A DNA stretch of 28,891 nt. It comes from Gemmatimonas sp. UBA2094. GTDB taxonomy: Bacteria > Gemmatimonadota > Gemmatimonadetes > Gemmatimonadales > Gemmatimonadaceae. The DNA is taken from the NCBI GenBank assembly GCA_002331565.1, contig DCZC01000223.1, positions 1-28,891 on the forward strand, written 5' to 3'. The translations under genes were made by a program, and so were the position numbers. Shown here piece after piece: positions 17,042 through 26,767 of the stretch (the first letter of the stretch is position 1; every line of letters starts with the position of its first letter). Below the pieces are notes generated by a model. The model did no database searches, was not told the DNA's origin, and saw only the letters and a program-made list of their open reading frames with translations.

Positions 17042-17079
17042 ACGACAAAGGGCTCGCCGAAAGGCGGGCCCTTTGTCGT
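17042..17079 (+). terminator. Very strong hairpin terminator between ssrA and purF
   Basis: The arms at 17042-17058 and 17063-17079 are complementary over 17 bp with a single T-G pair and close on a GAAA tetraloop. It starts two bases after the ssrA discriminator base and lies between ssrA (plus) and the convergent end of purF (minus), so it can stop both transcripts. Only a short T-containing stretch follows on the plus strand. Confidence 0.85.
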
Positions 17080-17122
17080 TCCTGCCATTACGAATCGACT
17101 CTCGTTGCAAAAAGGAGACGGC

Positions 17123-18526
17123 TCAGGCGACACCTGCCGGGAGGCCGGCACTGCTTCCTGCCCGAAGCAACTCCGGCTCCGCCGGCGTCGCGGTGGGATA
17201 CCGACCGGAAAAACAGGCGTGGCAGTACCCCTCTGGTCCGGTCGGCATGGCGGACAGCATGCCGTCGATCGAGAGATACCCCAGTGAGTCAACGCCGAGG
17301 TGAGTTACGAGTTCCTCGTGGCTCATCTGTGCCGCGATGAGCTCCTCCCGCCGCGGCGTGTCGATGCCATAGTAGCACGGACTGATGATCGGGGCGCTCG
17401 AGACCCGCATGTGCACTTCGCGCGCACCGGCGGCGCGCACGAGCGACACAAGCCCGCGAGTGGTGGTCCCGCGCACGATCGAGTCGTCGACCATCACCAC
17501 GCTCTTACCTTCGATGATCTCGCGCACCGGGTTGTACTTCACCTTCACTTTCGCATTGCGCCCCGACTGCGTGGGCTGAATGAACGTGCGCCCCACGTAG
17601 TGATTGCGGATGAGCGCCAACTCGTACGGTATCCCCGATTCTTCGGCATAGCCGAGCGCGGCGGAGTTGGACGAGTCGGGGACGGCGAATACGACATCGG
17701 CACCGGGGGCAGGGCACTCGCGCGCCAGCTGACGGCCGAGCGCACGACGCGAGCGGTCAACAGAACCGCCGAACACCTTGCTGTCGGGACGGGCAAAGTA
17801 CACGTGCTCGAACACGCATCGGTTGACGGACGCCGCGGCAAGCCCCTGCGTTGAACGTACACCGTGTCGATCGACTGCCACGATCTCGCCAGGCTGGATC
17901 TCGCGTTCGACGACCGCCCCCACGATGTCAAGTGCACACGTCTCCGAGGCGAACACCACGCTGTCGGCGAGGCGCCCCATGACGAGCGGGCGCCAGCCGT
18001 GCGGATCACGGGCCACGATCACCGTTTCGTCGAGGACGACCAGCAGGCAGTACGCGCCCTCCACGCCTCGCAGGGCGGTGGCCACGCGCGCCTCTGGTGT
18101 CTCGCCGGTCGCCCGCGCGATACGGTGGACGATGACTTCGGAATCCATCGAGCTGGAGAAGATGGCGCCGTCATCCTCGAGTTCGCGGCGCAACTCCACG
18201 GCATTCGTGAGATTGCCGTTGTGCGCGAGTGAAATGTGACCGCGGCGCACCCGGGCCAGCACGGGCTGGGCATTTTCGATCGCCGACGAGCCGGCCGTGC
18301 TGTAGCGCGTATGGCCGATGGCGATCGGGCCCTGAAGCAACCGCATCTCGTCGTCGTCGAACCCTTCCGATACGAGGCCCATCGCACGACTCACTCTCGC
18401 GTGACCATGGTCGTCGACCGCGACGATACCGGCCGACTCCTGTCCGCGATGCTGCAGTGAGTACAGCCCCAGCTGCGTCAACGCGGCCGCATCCTTGTGG
18501 CCGTAGACGCCGAAAATACCACACAT
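17123..18526 (-). CDS. purF: Amidophosphoribosyltransferase
   Basis: This enzyme catalyses the first committed purine step, turning PRPP and glutamine into phosphoribosylamine. The protein has 467 residues. The N-terminal Ntn glutaminase begins Met-Cys-Gly-Ile, so Cys2 becomes the nucleophile after Met removal, with no propeptide beyond Met. The PRPP-binding loop is VVMVDDSIVRGTT at 343-355. Cysteines 237, 384, 435 and 438 occupy the positions of the 4Fe-4S ligands of the Bacillus-type enzyme. The ATG at 18526 is fixed by the Cys2 requirement; the longer frame to 18643 is inside purL. GGGAG pairs with CTCCC in a tiny hairpin just upstream. It is the last gene of the ten-gene cluster, 14 bp after purL. 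Confidence 0.97.
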   Translation of the reverse strand: MCGIFGVYGHKDAAALTQLGLYSLQHRGQESAGIVAVDDHGHARVSRAMGLVSEGFDDDEMRLLQGPIAIGHTRYSTAGSSAIENAQPVLARVRRGHISLAHNGNLTNAVELRRELEDDGAIFSSSMDSEVIVHRIARATGETPEARVATALRGVEGAYCLLVVLDETVIVARDPHGWRPLVMGRLADSVVFASETCALDIVGAVVEREIQPGEIVAVDRHGVRSTQGLAAASVNRCVFEHVYFARPDSKVFGGSVDRSRRALGRQLARECPAPGADVVFAVPDSSNSAALGYAEESGIPYELALIRNHYVGRTFIQPTQSGRNAKVKVKYNPVREIIEGKSVVMVDDSIVRGTTTRGLVSLVRAAGAREVHMRVSSAPIISPCYYGIDTPRREELIAAQMSHEELVTHLGVDSLGYLSIDGMLSAMPTGPEGYCHACFSGRYPTATPAEPELLRAGSSAGLPAGVA

Positions 18527-18540
18527 GGGAGAGCTCCCGA

Positions 18541-20874
18541 TCAGTCGTTGGTGGGCGCGTGCGACGAGGACACCACCTGCTCGGCCGGCGTATCGCCGTC
18601 CATCGCAAGTGGGATGGCCTCGTGGAACGCCTTGGCGAGCCATGCCACGGGCGCCGTGAACGTGTCGTCAGAAATCGTGAAACTGGTGCCGGACTCGGCG
18701 TTCACGACCCGGCCGATGATGCGGGCAGGAATGCCGTGGCGCTGCGCGACCTGCAGCACCGCCGTACTGTCGGGGGTGGAAAGCACCACGCGGCCATGCG
18801 CCTCACCGAAGAGCAGCGCTCGATGCGGCAACATTGCCCAAGCGGAGAGATCCACCCGGAAGCCGAACGGCCGGTTGCGATCCATCATGGCACATTCGGC
18901 GAGCGCGACCGCGAGGCCACCGTCGCTGCAATCGTGCGCGGAGCGCACAACCCCCGCTTTGATGGCGTCGAGCACCGTGTCGATGAGCGCGCGCTCGCGC
19001 GCCGGATCGCACACCGGCGGTTCGCCGACGGTGAGCCCATGAATCGCGAGCAGGTACTCACTGGCGCCGAGCTCGTCGGTGCACTCACCCAGCAGCACGA
19101 TCTCGTCCCCGTCCCGTTGAAAGGCCGACGGCGTTACGTGCGCCATACTCTCCACGAGGCCGACCATCCCGATGGTGGGAGTCGGGTGAATGGCGCCCTG
19201 CGGATTTTCGTTGTACAACGACACGTTGCCGCCCGTGACTGGTGTCTCGAGCACCGTGCACGCCTCACCCATGCCGGCGATGGCCTCGCTCAGCTGGAAA
19301 TACACTTCCGGCTTCTTGGGATTGCCGAAATTGAGATTGTTCGTGATCGCCTTCGGTCGCGCGCCGCTGCAGGCCACGTTGCGCGCCGCCTCGCACACGG
19401 CCGCGCGGCCGCCATTGCGAGGGGAGAGGGCCACGTGACGGCCGTTGCCATCGATGCACAGGGCGATCGCCTTGTCTGTCCCGCGCAGACGCACCACGGC
19501 GGCGTCACTTCCGGGGCCGCGCACCGTACTCGTGCGCACGGTGGAGTCGTACTGCTGCCACACCCAACGCTTGCTGGCAATCGTGGGTGACGAGAGCAGC
19601 TTCTCCAGCGTCCACGAGTGATCGCGCTCCTCCGGCCGAGGCTTCACTGCCAACGGATCCCTCGCGCGCGCCGCCTTGAGGGCGTCGCTCTCCCTGGGTT
19701 CGAGGACATACTGCGGGCACTCGGTGACCAGACGCGAGCCGGGGAATTCGGCCACCACCTTGTCGCCCTCGGTCACACGATACACGGGTTCCGCAATCAC
19801 TTCACCGATCACCGCCGCCTCGAGATCCCACTTCGCGAGGATCTGCCGCACCTCGTCCTCGTGCCCCTGCTTCGCCACCACGAGCATGCGCTCCTGGCTT
19901 TCTGAGAGGAGAATTTCGTACGGCGTCATGCCCTGTTCGCGCACCGGCACCTTCGTCACGTCGATCGTGACACCTACGTCGCCGCGTTCGGCCATCTCCG
20001 CCGACGACGACGTGAGACCGGCAGCGCCCATATCCTGAATGGCGACGATGTGACCACTGCGGATCAGTTCGAGGGAGGCCTCGAGCAGCAACTTCTCCGT
20101 GAACGGATCGCCGACCTGTACCATGGGGCGCTTGGCATCACTCGCCTCGGACAGGTCCTCCGAGGCGAACGATGCACCATGAATTCCGTCCCGTCCCGTA
20201 CGCGCCCCCACGGCCATGATGGGGTTGCCGACACCACTGGCCACGGCGCGCATGAGTTCATCTTCGCGCATGAGGCCGACGCACATGGCATTCACCAGCG
20301 GATTGCCTTCGTACGAGGGGTCGAACACCACCTCACCGCCAACCGTGGGCACACCCACACAGTTGCCGTAATCGCCGATGCCCTTCACGACACCGGCAAA
20401 CAGCCAGCGCACGCGAGGAGACGTGAGCGGACCGAACCGCAGCGAATTGAGCAGGGCGATCGGTCGCGCGCCCATCGTGAACACGTCGCGCAGGATGCCG
20501 CCCACACCCGTGGCCGCGCCTTGATACGGCTCCACCGCCGACGGGTGATTGTGCGATTCGATCTTGAAGGCGACGGCCCACCCATCACCCACCGAAATGA
20601 CTCCGGCGTTTTCGCCCGGGCCCTGCAACACCCAGGGCGCCTTGGTGGGCAGCGTCTTGAGCATGGGACGCGAGTGCTTGTACGAGCAGTGCTCGCTCCA
20701 CAGCGCGCTCACCACCCCGATCTCGGTGAACGTCGGCGTCCGGCCGAGCATGTTGACCAGTCGCTCGTATTCGAACTCGGTGATGCCATGTTCGGCCACC
20801 AGCGCCGGCGTGATGGCCGGATCGCCCGGTCGAGATTCGACGCGCGAGGACGTCGTGTTCGTCGGTGCGGTCAT
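18541..20874 (-). CDS. purL: Phosphoribosylformylglycinamidine synthase, PurL subunit (small type)
   Basis: This 777-residue ATP-dependent synthetase subunit makes FGAM from FGAR, working with PurQ and PurS. The length and missing glutaminase domain mark the small, Bacillus-type PurL. Recognisable motifs are [11 protein letters not shown] at 60-70, [18 protein letters not shown] around 106-123, [14 protein letters not shown], and [15 protein letters not shown] in the first half, with the repeated fold in the second half ([23 protein letters not shown]). The ATG overlaps the purQ stop by 4 bases (ATGA). The first 25 residues are low-complexity and could be shortened, but the overlap supports this start. 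Confidence 0.97.
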   Translation of the reverse strand: MTAPTNTTSSRVESRPGDPAITPALVAEHGITEFEYERLVNMLGRTPTFTEIGVVSALWSEHCSYKHSRPMLKTLPTKAPWVLQGPGENAGVISVGDGWAVAFKIESHNHPSAVEPYQGAATGVGGILRDVFTMGARPIALLNSLRFGPLTSPRVRWLFAGVVKGIGDYGNCVGVPTVGGEVVFDPSYEGNPLVNAMCVGLMREDELMRAVASGVGNPIMAVGARTGRDGIHGASFASEDLSEASDAKRPMVQVGDPFTEKLLLEASLELIRSGHIVAIQDMGAAGLTSSSAEMAERGDVGVTIDVTKVPVREQGMTPYEILLSESQERMLVVAKQGHEDEVRQILAKWDLEAAVIGEVIAEPVYRVTEGDKVVAEFPGSRLVTECPQYVLEPRESDALKAARARDPLAVKPRPEERDHSWTLEKLLSSPTIASKRWVWQQYDSTVRTSTVRGPGSDAAVVRLRGTDKAIALCIDGNGRHVALSPRNGGRAAVCEAARNVACSGARPKAITNNLNFGNPKKPEVYFQLSEAIAGMGEACTVLETPVTGGNVSLYNENPQGAIHPTPTIGMVGLVESMAHVTPSAFQRDGDEIVLLGECTDELGASEYLLAIHGLTVGEPPVCDPARERALIDTVLDAIKAGVVRSAHDCSDGGLAVALAECAMMDRNRPFGFRVDLSAWAMLPHRALLFGEAHGRVVLSTPDSTAVLQVAQRHGIPARIIGRVVNAESGTSFTISDDTFTAPVAWLAKAFHEAIPLAMDGDTPAEQVVSSSHAPTND

Positions 20875-21575
20875 GCCTGGACGCCTCCGAGCATCGATTC
20901 GAGGATGGACCGGAAGAGCGGTAGCCCGTCGGTGGAGCCCAGCGCGGCTTCCAGGGCCCGCTCCGGATGTGGCATCATGCCGAGCACATTGCCGTGAGCG
21001 TTCACGATCCCGGCGATGTTGCGCAGCGATCCGTTCGGATTGGCCGAGTCCGCCGCCTCACCGGAGGACGTGACGTAGCGGAAGACCACATGTCCCTCGC
21101 CCTCGAGTCGCGCGAGCGTATCGGCGTCGGCCGTATAGCGACCGTCTCCGTGCGCTACGGGAATGCTGATCACCTGGCCGACGTGATACTGCGCCGTGAA
21201 GCGCGTCGCGATGCTCTCGACGCGCAGCGCGACGGGCGCACTGACGAAACGGAGCGAGTCGTTGCGCAGCAGCGCACCCGGCAGCAAACCGGCCTCGCAC
21301 GCGATCTGAAACCCGTTGCAGATGCCGAGCACGAGGCCACCGCGCCGGGCATGATGCACCACTTCCTGCATGATGGGGCTGAAACGCGCGATCGCGCCCG
21401 CCCGCAGATAGTCACCGTAACTGAAACCGCCCGGCAGAATCACGAGATCGACGCCCTGCAGATCGTGATCCTTGTGCCAGAGGTACACGGCTTCCTGCCC
21501 GAGAATGTCCGCGACGGCGTGATACGCATCCTCGTCGCAGTTCGAGCCGGGGAAGCGAACGATTCCGGCCTTCAC
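20871..21575 (-). CDS. purQ: Phosphoribosylformylglycinamidine synthase, PurQ glutaminase subunit
   Basis: This class I glutamine amidotransferase of 234 residues delivers ammonia to PurL. It opens with [15 protein letters not shown], has the nucleophile Cys86 in LGICNGFQ, and ends with the catalytic GMMPHPER motif. A GTG start at 21575 is chosen because it overlaps the purS stop as GTGA and aligns with the conserved N-terminus. The open frame upstream to 21638 lies within purS and is rejected. Stop and start overlaps on both sides indicate that PurS, PurQ and PurL are translated as a coupled unit, matching their assembly into one complex. Confidence 0.96.
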   Translation of the reverse strand: MKAGIVRFPGSNCDEDAYHAVADILGQEAVYLWHKDHDLQGVDLVILPGGFSYGDYLRAGAIARFSPIMQEVVHHARRGGLVLGICNGFQIACEAGLLPGALLRNDSLRFVSAPVALRVESIATRFTAQYHVGQVISIPVAHGDGRYTADADTLARLEGEGHVVFRYVTSSGEAADSANPNGSLRNIAGIVNAHGNVLGMMPHPERALEAALGSTDGLPLFRSILESMLGGVQA

Positions 21576-21829
21576 GCGCGCTCCACGCTGGCGATGTCGT
21601 AGTCTTCGGTGACGGGGTTGGCGAGCAACTTCTCGCACATCGCCTTCACCGTCGCCCGGGCCGCTTCCTCAGAATCGGCGGTCGTGTCCACCACCACGTA
21701 CCGGCCCACGCGCACGTCGCTCACATCGGCGAATCCAAGCGAGTGCAGGGCGTCGGAGACGGCCTTGCCCTGGGGATCGAGAATGCCGCGACGCGGCACG
21801 ATGTGGACGGCGCAACGGAAACGGGTCAT
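21572..21829 (-). CDS. purS: Phosphoribosylformylglycinamidine synthase, PurS subunit
   Basis: This 85-residue structural subunit bridges PurL and PurQ in FGAM synthetase of bacteria with the small Pur[27 protein letters not shown] near the N-terminus and the [10 protein letters not shown] strand are typical of PurS. The size is normal. Its ATG overlaps the pssA stop by 4 bases, and its stop overlaps the purQ GTG by 4 bases. Confidence 0.95.
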   Translation of the reverse strand: MTRFRCAVHIVPRRGILDPQGKAVSDALHSLGFADVSDVRVGRYVVVDTTADSEEAARATVKAMCEKLLANPVTEDYDIASVERA

Positions 21830-22716
21830 GCGGGCTTATCCTCGCGACCGGTGTCGGGACCGGATGGGTTTCGATTGGAACGCCGCCGCCGCCGGCGGCG
21901 ACGGGGTGGAGCGCTCTCCGGATCTTCGTCATCGTCCTCACCGGACGCGTCGCGCCCCGGCAGACGATCGAGCAACCCGAGGAACACCGTGCGACCGATG
22001 CCGTACAGGACGTACGCCATACCGGCCGGGAAGAAGAACTGCTTCGGCAGGAAGATGATGCCGAAGAGAGTGCCGAGAATGAGCAGGAAGCCAAGGATCC
22101 CCTGAAGCGAGCGGAAATTGACGACCGGGAACTTGGCGTACTGCACGTTGCTGATCATGAGCATGCCGAGACCAAGCATCAAAAAGCGGAGCATCTGATG
22201 CCAGGGCAGATCGGCGACGATCGTTTCGGTGTAAAGCGAGGTCTGACTGAACCAGTAGTAGGTCGCCAGCACACCGCCCGCCGCCGGGCTCGGGAGCCCC
22301 TGGAAGTGCGTTGTCTTGCGCCCCGCCTGCATCACGTTGAACCGGGCCAGTCGCATCACCGCACAGGCGGTGAAGAAGAAGCAGAAGATCCACTCCCAAC
22401 GCGTGCTCTGGAACACGGCGAAATACATGATGAGCGCCGGTGCCGTGCCGAACGAGATGGCATCCACCAGCGAATCGAGCTCTTCCCCGAAGCGTGAGCC
22501 GGTTTTGGTTGCCCGCGCAATGCGCCCGTCCAAGGCGTCGGCGAATCCACCGAACACGATGAAGCGTGCCGCCGCGTCGAAGTCGCCGCGCGAGGCCGCC
22601 ACGATGCCGAAAATGCCGAAGAACAGATTGGCCAGCGTGAAGCCGTTTGGCAGCGCGATGACCGCCGCCTCACGCGGGCGCATGCGCCGCCGTTCGCTGC
22701 CTTCAGGGGTGCTCAA
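21826..22716 (-). CDS. pssA: CDP-diacylglycerol-serine O-phosphatidyltransferase (type II PssA)
   Basis: This integral membrane CDP-alcohol phosphotransferase of 296 residues would make phosphatidylserine from CDP-diacylglycerol and serine. The family motif is complete (Asp60, Asp63-Gly64, Ala67-Arg68, Gly77, Asp81, Asp85), and several hydrophobic helices follow. Serine specificity is inferred from overall resemblance to type II PssA; other CDP-alcohol acceptors are possible. The start is TTG at 22716, supported by GGAGGA four bases upstream and a TTGA overlap with the preceding small gene. Alternatives are an upstream ATG at 22833, inside the small gene, or an ATG 11 codons downstream. The C-terminal 50 residues are hydrophilic, with an acidic run then eight consecutive arginines. 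No psd gene is nearby. Confidence 0.88.
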   Translation of the reverse strand: MSTPEGSERRRMRPREAAVIALPNGFTLANLFFGIFGIVAASRGDFDAAARFIVFGGFADALDGRIARATKTGSRFGEELDSLVDAISFGTAPALIMYFAVFQSTRWEWIFCFFFTACAVMRLARFNVMQAGRKTTHFQGLPSPAAGGVLATYYWFSQTSLYTETIVADLPWHQMLRFLMLGLGMLMISNVQYAKFPVVNFRSLQGILGFLLILGTLFGIIFLPKQFFFPAGMAYVLYGIGRTVFLGLLDRLPGRDASGEDDDEDPESAPPRRRRRRRRSNRNPSGPDTGREDKPA

Positions 22717-22868
22717 CGGCTCCTCCAGGTGAATACCAAAATGAGGAGGGTGGTGACGTAGCCCGCCAACCACAGCGTCCAGGAACGTGCGCGCAGCGCA
22801 AGTCCGAACAGCACGATCACCGCGGCCATGCACACCGCGGCCGCGCCGCCGATCGTCCCGGAGAACAT
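22713..22868 (-). CDS. Small two-helix membrane protein of unknown function
   Basis: The ATG at 22868, 13 bp after the purC stop, opens a 51-codon frame. Two hydrophobic stretches (about residues 5-25 and 31-47) are separated by the short basic turn RARS, and the protein ends in Arg-Ser-Arg, predicting a helical hairpin in the membrane. Its TGA overlaps the TTG of pssA as TTGA, and the pssA Shine-Dalgarno lies within its last codons, so the two are probably translationally coupled. No family was recognised. A role linked to PssA or the membrane is guilt by association only. There is no clear ribosome-binding site of its own. Reading frame and junction geometry make it more than a chance ORF. 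Confidence 0.7.
   Translation of the reverse strand: MFSGTIGGAAAVCMAAVIVLFGLALRARSWTLWLAGYVTTLLILVFTWRSR
22721..22726 (-). promoter_or_regulatory. Shine-Dalgarno deciding the TTG start of pssA
   Basis: On the minus strand GGAGGA (22726-22721) precedes the TTG at 22716 by four bases. It lies inside the last codons of the small membrane protein gene. Confidence 0.7.
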
Positions 22869-22881
22869 GGTCACGGTCGGA

Positions 22882-23826
22882 TTACTGATCGGCCGGAAGA
22901 CCGAGTCGCGCCAGGTCGAGCGGCGCGCCCGTGAGGCGGAGAAACGCGTCGCGGTACCGCAGACTCGTGGCGCGGATGACCTCGGGGGGCAGCGTCGGTG
23001 CCGGTGCCTCACCGTTCCAGCGCCCGGCCTTGCGCTGGACATCCAGCCAGTCCCGCAGCGGCTGCTTGTCGAAGCTGGGCTGTCCCCGACCTGGCGCGTA
23101 CGAACCGGCGGGCCAGAAGCGCGAACTGTCCGGCGTGAGCACCTCATCGATGAGGAGCAGCGTGCCATCGCGCCAACCGAATTCGAACTTGGTGTCGGCC
23201 ACGATGATGCCGCGCGGTTCGGCCGTCGCCCGACCGAATTCGTATACCGTACGCGCCAGCCGCTCGAGCGTAGCGGCCGTGTCGGCGCCGACGCGCTCGA
23301 TCACCGTGCCGATCGTGATATTCTCATCGTGACCGGTCTCGGCCTTGGTGGCCGGGCTGAAGATCGGTGGGTCAAGCCGGTCGCTCTCGCGCAGGCCCGC
23401 TGCCAGCGCTTCACCGGCAAGCGTACCCGACGTCTGGTACTCCTTCCACGCCGAGCCGGTGATGTAGCCGCGGATCACGCATTCGATCGGTACCACCTCT
23501 GCCTTCTTCGTCAGCATCGAGCGGCCGGCGAGCGCCGCGTGATACGGCGCGAGGGCAGGGACGGCCTCAATGATCTCGTCGGTGTCGGCGGTGATCAGAT
23601 GATGCGGGATGTCCGCCGGCAGCTGGGCCAGCCACCACGCGGTGAGCTGCGTCAACACCGCACCCTTGTACGGAATCGCCTCACTCATCACCACATCGAA
23701 GGCGCTGATGCGGTCGGTGGTGACGAGGAGCAGATGGTCGGCATCCACGTCGTACACGTCTCGCACCTTGCCGCGGCGAGCGAGCGGCAGCGGCAGGTCC
23801 GTCTGCAGCAACGCCGCCTGGCTCAT
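22882..23826 (-). CDS. purC: SAICAR synthetase
   Basis: Phosphoribosylaminoimidazole-succinocarboxamide synthase, 314 residues, ligates aspartate to CAIR with ATP. Visible motifs are the [12 protein letters not shown] strand near residue 20, [12 protein letters not shown], the [15 protein letters not shown] segment and the ETGHDENIT region, with [15 protein letters not shown] near the active-site end. The length of just over 300 residues fits the longer, Ade1-like form rather than the roughly 240-residue E. coli type. The ATG at 23826 overlaps the purB stop by 4 bases; the open frame continuing to 24831 is a shadow within purB. PurC product is the substrate of the adjacent PurB. Confidence 0.96.
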   Translation of the reverse strand: MSQAALLQTDLPLPLARRGKVRDVYDVDADHLLLVTTDRISAFDVVMSEAIPYKGAVLTQLTAWWLAQLPADIPHHLITADTDEIIEAVPALAPYHAALAGRSMLTKKAEVVPIECVIRGYITGSAWKEYQTSGTLAGEALAAGLRESDRLDPPIFSPATKAETGHDENITIGTVIERVGADTAATLERLARTVYEFGRATAEPRGIIVADTKFEFGWRDGTLLLIDEVLTPDSSRFWPAGSYAPGRGQPSFDKQPLRDWLDVQRKAGRWNGEAPAPTLPPEVIRATSLRYRDAFLRLTGAPLDLARLGLPADQ

Positions 23827-25262
23827 ACGCGGACCTCTTCCACTTCCACTGAGGCGCGCTCGCGCGCCAGCCACGGAGCCACGTGTTCGTCGAGGAACTC
23901 TCCGACCTGCTGCGGTGAGCGTCCCACGAAACGCGAGGGGTCGGCTACTGCCTGCAGATCCTCGAGCGGTACGCCGAAAGCCGGATCTCCAGCCAAACGC
24001 TCCAGCATGTCGTTCTTCGGCGCGCCATCCTTGACCGCGCGTGCCGCTGCGATACTGTGCCCACGAATGATCTCGTGTGCCTCTTGCCGGTCGCCCCCAG
24101 CGCGCACGAATCGCACGATCAGCTCTTCCGTCGCCATGAAGGGGAGCTCGTCTTCCACGCGACGACGAATGCGCGCCGGGTGCACTTCGAGGCCGCGCAC
24201 GACGTTCTGCATCAGCACCAGGATTGCGTCGGTTGCGAGGAATGATTCCGGGATTGCAAGGCGCCGATTGGCCGAATCGTCGAGCGTGCGCTCGAAATAC
24301 TGCACAGCGTGCGTCTGGTTCGCGTTCGGCTCGAGCGACAGCACGAACCGCGCGAGCGCCGCAATGCGCTCGGAGCGCATCGGGTTGCGCTTGTACGCCA
24401 TCGCCGAGGAGCCGATCTGGTTCTTCTCGAACGGCTCCTCGATCTCGCCGAACGCCTGCAGCATGCGGATGTCGCCGCTGAACTTCGACGCCGTAGCAGA
24501 GATACCCGCGACCACGCCAAGGACCTGCGCGTCCACCTTGCGCGAGTAGGTCTGGCCACTCACGGGGATGCTGGCCTTGAAGCCCATCTTCTCGCACACG
24601 AGGCGATCGAGCTCTCGCACCTTGGCGTGATCGCCTTCGAAGAGCGTAAGGAAGCTCGCTTGCGTCCCCGTCGTCCCCTTCACGCCGCGGAAGGGCAGAT
24701 TCGCGATGCGGTACTCGAGATCTTCGAGGTCGAGCAGGATGTCTTGCATCCACAGCGTGGCCCGCTTGCCCACCGTGGTGAGCTGCGCGGGCTGCAGGTG
24801 CGTATAGCCGAGCGCGGGTACGTCCTTCCATTCACGGGCAAAGCCGCTCAGCGCGTCGAGGGTATCCAGCAGCTTGGCGCGCAGCAATCCGAGCCCTCGC
24901 CGCATGAGGATGAGTTCCGCGTTGTCCGTGACGTAGCAGCTCGTCGCGCCGAGATGAATGAACTTCCGCGCCGCCGGCGCCACGTCGCCGAACGCATGCA
25001 CGTGGGCCATGACATCGTGGCGGAACTTCTTCTCGTACGCGGCGACCGCGTCGAAATCGATGTCGTCGAGATGCCCACGCATCGCGGCGACCGCCTCGTC
25101 GGGGATCGCCAGGCCGAGCGACTGCTGCGATTCGGCGAGCGCGAGCCAGAGGCGGCGCCAGAGGCCGTAGCGCTCCTGCGGTCCCCAGAGGGTAAGCATG
25201 GCCCGCGACGCATAGCGGTCGGCGAGCGGGGACTGGTAGGACGATCTATCGGGAACAGTCAC
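23823..25262 (-). CDS. purB: Adenylosuccinate lyase, eukaryote-like form
   Basis: This enzyme of 479 residues performs two fumarate-releasing steps: SAICAR to AICAR and adenylosuccinate to AMP. The fumarase-superfamily signature is [11 protein letters not shown] at 284-294. His155 lies in THLQPAQ, and [12 protein letters not shown] is at 81-92. These stretches, and [28 protein letters not shown] and [12 protein letters not shown], closely resemble the animal and yeast enzymes as I remember them, rather than the shorter B. subtilis type. The start is GTG at 25262, 23 bp after the htrA stop, without a Shine-Dalgarno. Its stop overlaps purC. Confidence 0.95.
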   Translation of the reverse strand: MTVPDRSSYQSPLADRYASRAMLTLWGPQERYGLWRRLWLALAESQQSLGLAIPDEAVAAMRGHLDDIDFDAVAAYEKKFRHDVMAHVHAFGDVAPAARKFIHLGATSCYVTDNAELILMRRGLGLLRAKLLDTLDALSGFAREWKDVPALGYTHLQPAQLTTVGKRATLWMQDILLDLEDLEYRIANLPFRGVKGTTGTQASFLTLFEGDHAKVRELDRLVCEKMGFKASIPVSGQTYSRKVDAQVLGVVAGISATASKFSGDIRMLQAFGEIEEPFEKNQIGSSAMAYKRNPMRSERIAALARFVLSLEPNANQTHAVQYFERTLDDSANRRLAIPESFLATDAILVLMQNVVRGLEVHPARIRRRVEDELPFMATEELIVRFVRAGGDRQEAHEIIRGHSIAAARAVKDGAPKNDMLERLAGDPAFGVPLEDLQAVADPSRFVGRSPQQVGEFLDEHVAPWLARERASVEVEEVRV

Positions 25263-25285
25263 GATTTATGACGGATGAACGGCGG

Positions 25286-26767
25286 TCAGCGGAGATAGAA
25301 CGAGGTCTGGTACAACTGGCGGTTGCGCTCGAACACCAGAAACACAGGGCCACGGGCACCGTTCCTGTCGATGGCAGCAGAGGCCGCCTCGGCTGAACTG
25401 ACGCGACTCTGGCCCACCTGCGTGATCACGTCGCCATCCTGGAGTCCGATCTCGTCGCGGATACGCTCGGAGATGCGATACACGAGGGCCCCCGCGCTGG
25501 ACGCGACCCCACGCTCCTGTCTGATGGCATCGGTTAGGGTGATAAGCTGCAATTCCCGCAGTACGGTGACCTTCTGCGCCGTCACCTCGGGGGCGTCGGT
25601 TACCTGCAACGACAGGCGCACGTCACGGCCACCTCGCCGCACCGTGATCGGCAACGTCTCACCGACCCGGATGTCGAGCAGCCGCGCCTCCCAATCGAAC
25701 GGGTTCCGGACCGCACGCGTTCCGGCCCCGACGACCTGATCGCCCACTTTCACGCCGGCCCGCTCGGCCGGCGAGCCGGGGACCACCCGTGCCACCAGCG
25801 CCACCGCCTTCGCGGCATCGCGGGCGTTGTCGGCCTGCGGCGTCTGCAACCTGATACCCACCCATGGCTGCCGGACGGCACCGTGTTCGAGCAGGTCCTC
25901 TACGATGCGCTTGGTGCGGTCGATGGGAATCGCGAAGCCCAGACCGACCGAGCCACCGCTGGGCGAATAAATGGAGCTGTTGACGCCGATGACTTCACCC
26001 GACGCATTCACCAGCGGACCGCCGGAGTTCCCGGGATTGATCGCCGCGTCCGTCTGGATCATGTCGATGTACGCGCCCCCGGCCTCGCTGCGTCCGGCCA
26101 GATTGCGGCCCACGGCGCTCACGACGCCCACCGAGACGCTGGGTTCGTTGTTGCCGAGTACGAAGCCGAACGGATTGCCGATAGCGATCGACCATTCGCC
26201 TACGATCAGGTCGGACGACCGGCCGATCGGTGCGACCGGCAGCTCCTTGGCCTTGATCCGGACCACCGCGAGATCGTTCGACTCATCGACGCCCACGACT
26301 GTCGCGTCGTACGTCGTCCCGTCGCGCATGGCGACCGATACGCGCGTGGCGCCGGCGACGACGTGGGCGTTCGTGACGATGACCCCGTCTGCCCGGACGA
26401 CGAATCCCGATCCGATGCCGGCGTTGCGACGCTCACCGGAGCGGCCGCCCATGAAGGACTCGAAGAAGTCGACCGGGACCCGTTCCACCGTTTCGGTCTG
26501 TACGGTCACTACCGCGGGCGCGACCCGTTCCACCGCCGTCGTGATGGCGGTACGGCGCGAGGCTGACACCGATTGTGCCGGAACAAGGCCCGTCGGCGCC
26601 TGGCTGGCCGAGGTGAGGGTACGCGACTGGGCTTCGGAGAGCGACGGGTTGGCGCCTTCGCAGCCAATCAGGACGAACGACAACAGGCAGACGAGAGACG
26701 TGCGTGGCGACATCAGCGACTCGACGTGCGGCCGGATGGACACGACGCTCCGGTGAGGATTCGTCAC
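25286..26767 (-). CDS. HtrA/DegP-like serine protease, probable lipoprotein
   Basis: This envelope protease has a trypsin-like domain followed by one clear PDZ domain and a second, less typical one. The catalytic triad is His135 (VTNAHVV), Asp165 (ESNDLAVV) and Ser248 (NPGNSGGP). A hydrophobic segment ends in the lipobox Leu-Ile-Gly-Cys with Cys36, so it is probably lipid-anchored rather than soluble. Numbering uses the GTG at 26767, which overlaps the truA stop as GTGA. The in-frame ATG at 26713 would give a more standard signal peptide with the lipobox Cys at position 18 and cannot be excluded. It lies between truA and purB, so it is likely expressed with purine genes. Quality control of periplasmic proteins is the family role; a specific substrate is not evident. 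Confidence 0.92.
   Translation of the reverse strand: MTNPHRSVVSIRPHVESLMSPRTSLVCLLSFVLIGCEGANPSLSEAQSRTLTSASQAPTGLVPAQSVSASRRTAITTAVERVAPAVVTVQTETVERVPVDFFESFMGGRSGERRNAGIGSGFVVRADGVIVTNAHVVAGATRVSVAMRDGTTYDATVVGVDESNDLAVVRIKAKELPVAPIGRSSDLIVGEWSIAIGNPFGFVLGNNEPSVSVGVVSAVGRNLAGRSEAGGAYIDMIQTDAAINPGNSGGPLVNASGEVIGVNSSIYSPSGGSVGLGFAIPIDRTKRIVEDLLEHGAVRQPWVGIRLQTPQADNARDAAKAVALVARVVPGSPAERAGVKVGDQVVGAGTRAVRNPFDWEARLLDIRVGETLPITVRRGGRDVRLSLQVTDAPEVTAQKVTVLRELQLITLTDAIRQERGVASSAGALVYRISERIRDEIGLQDGDVITQVGQSRVSSAEAASAAIDRNGARGPVFLVFERNRQLYQTSFYLR

Noticed and set aside
22828..24549. 573-codon plus-strand open frame opposite purC and purB
   Set aside because: It is complementary to two unmistakable enzymes, with no domain and biased Arg/Ser content.
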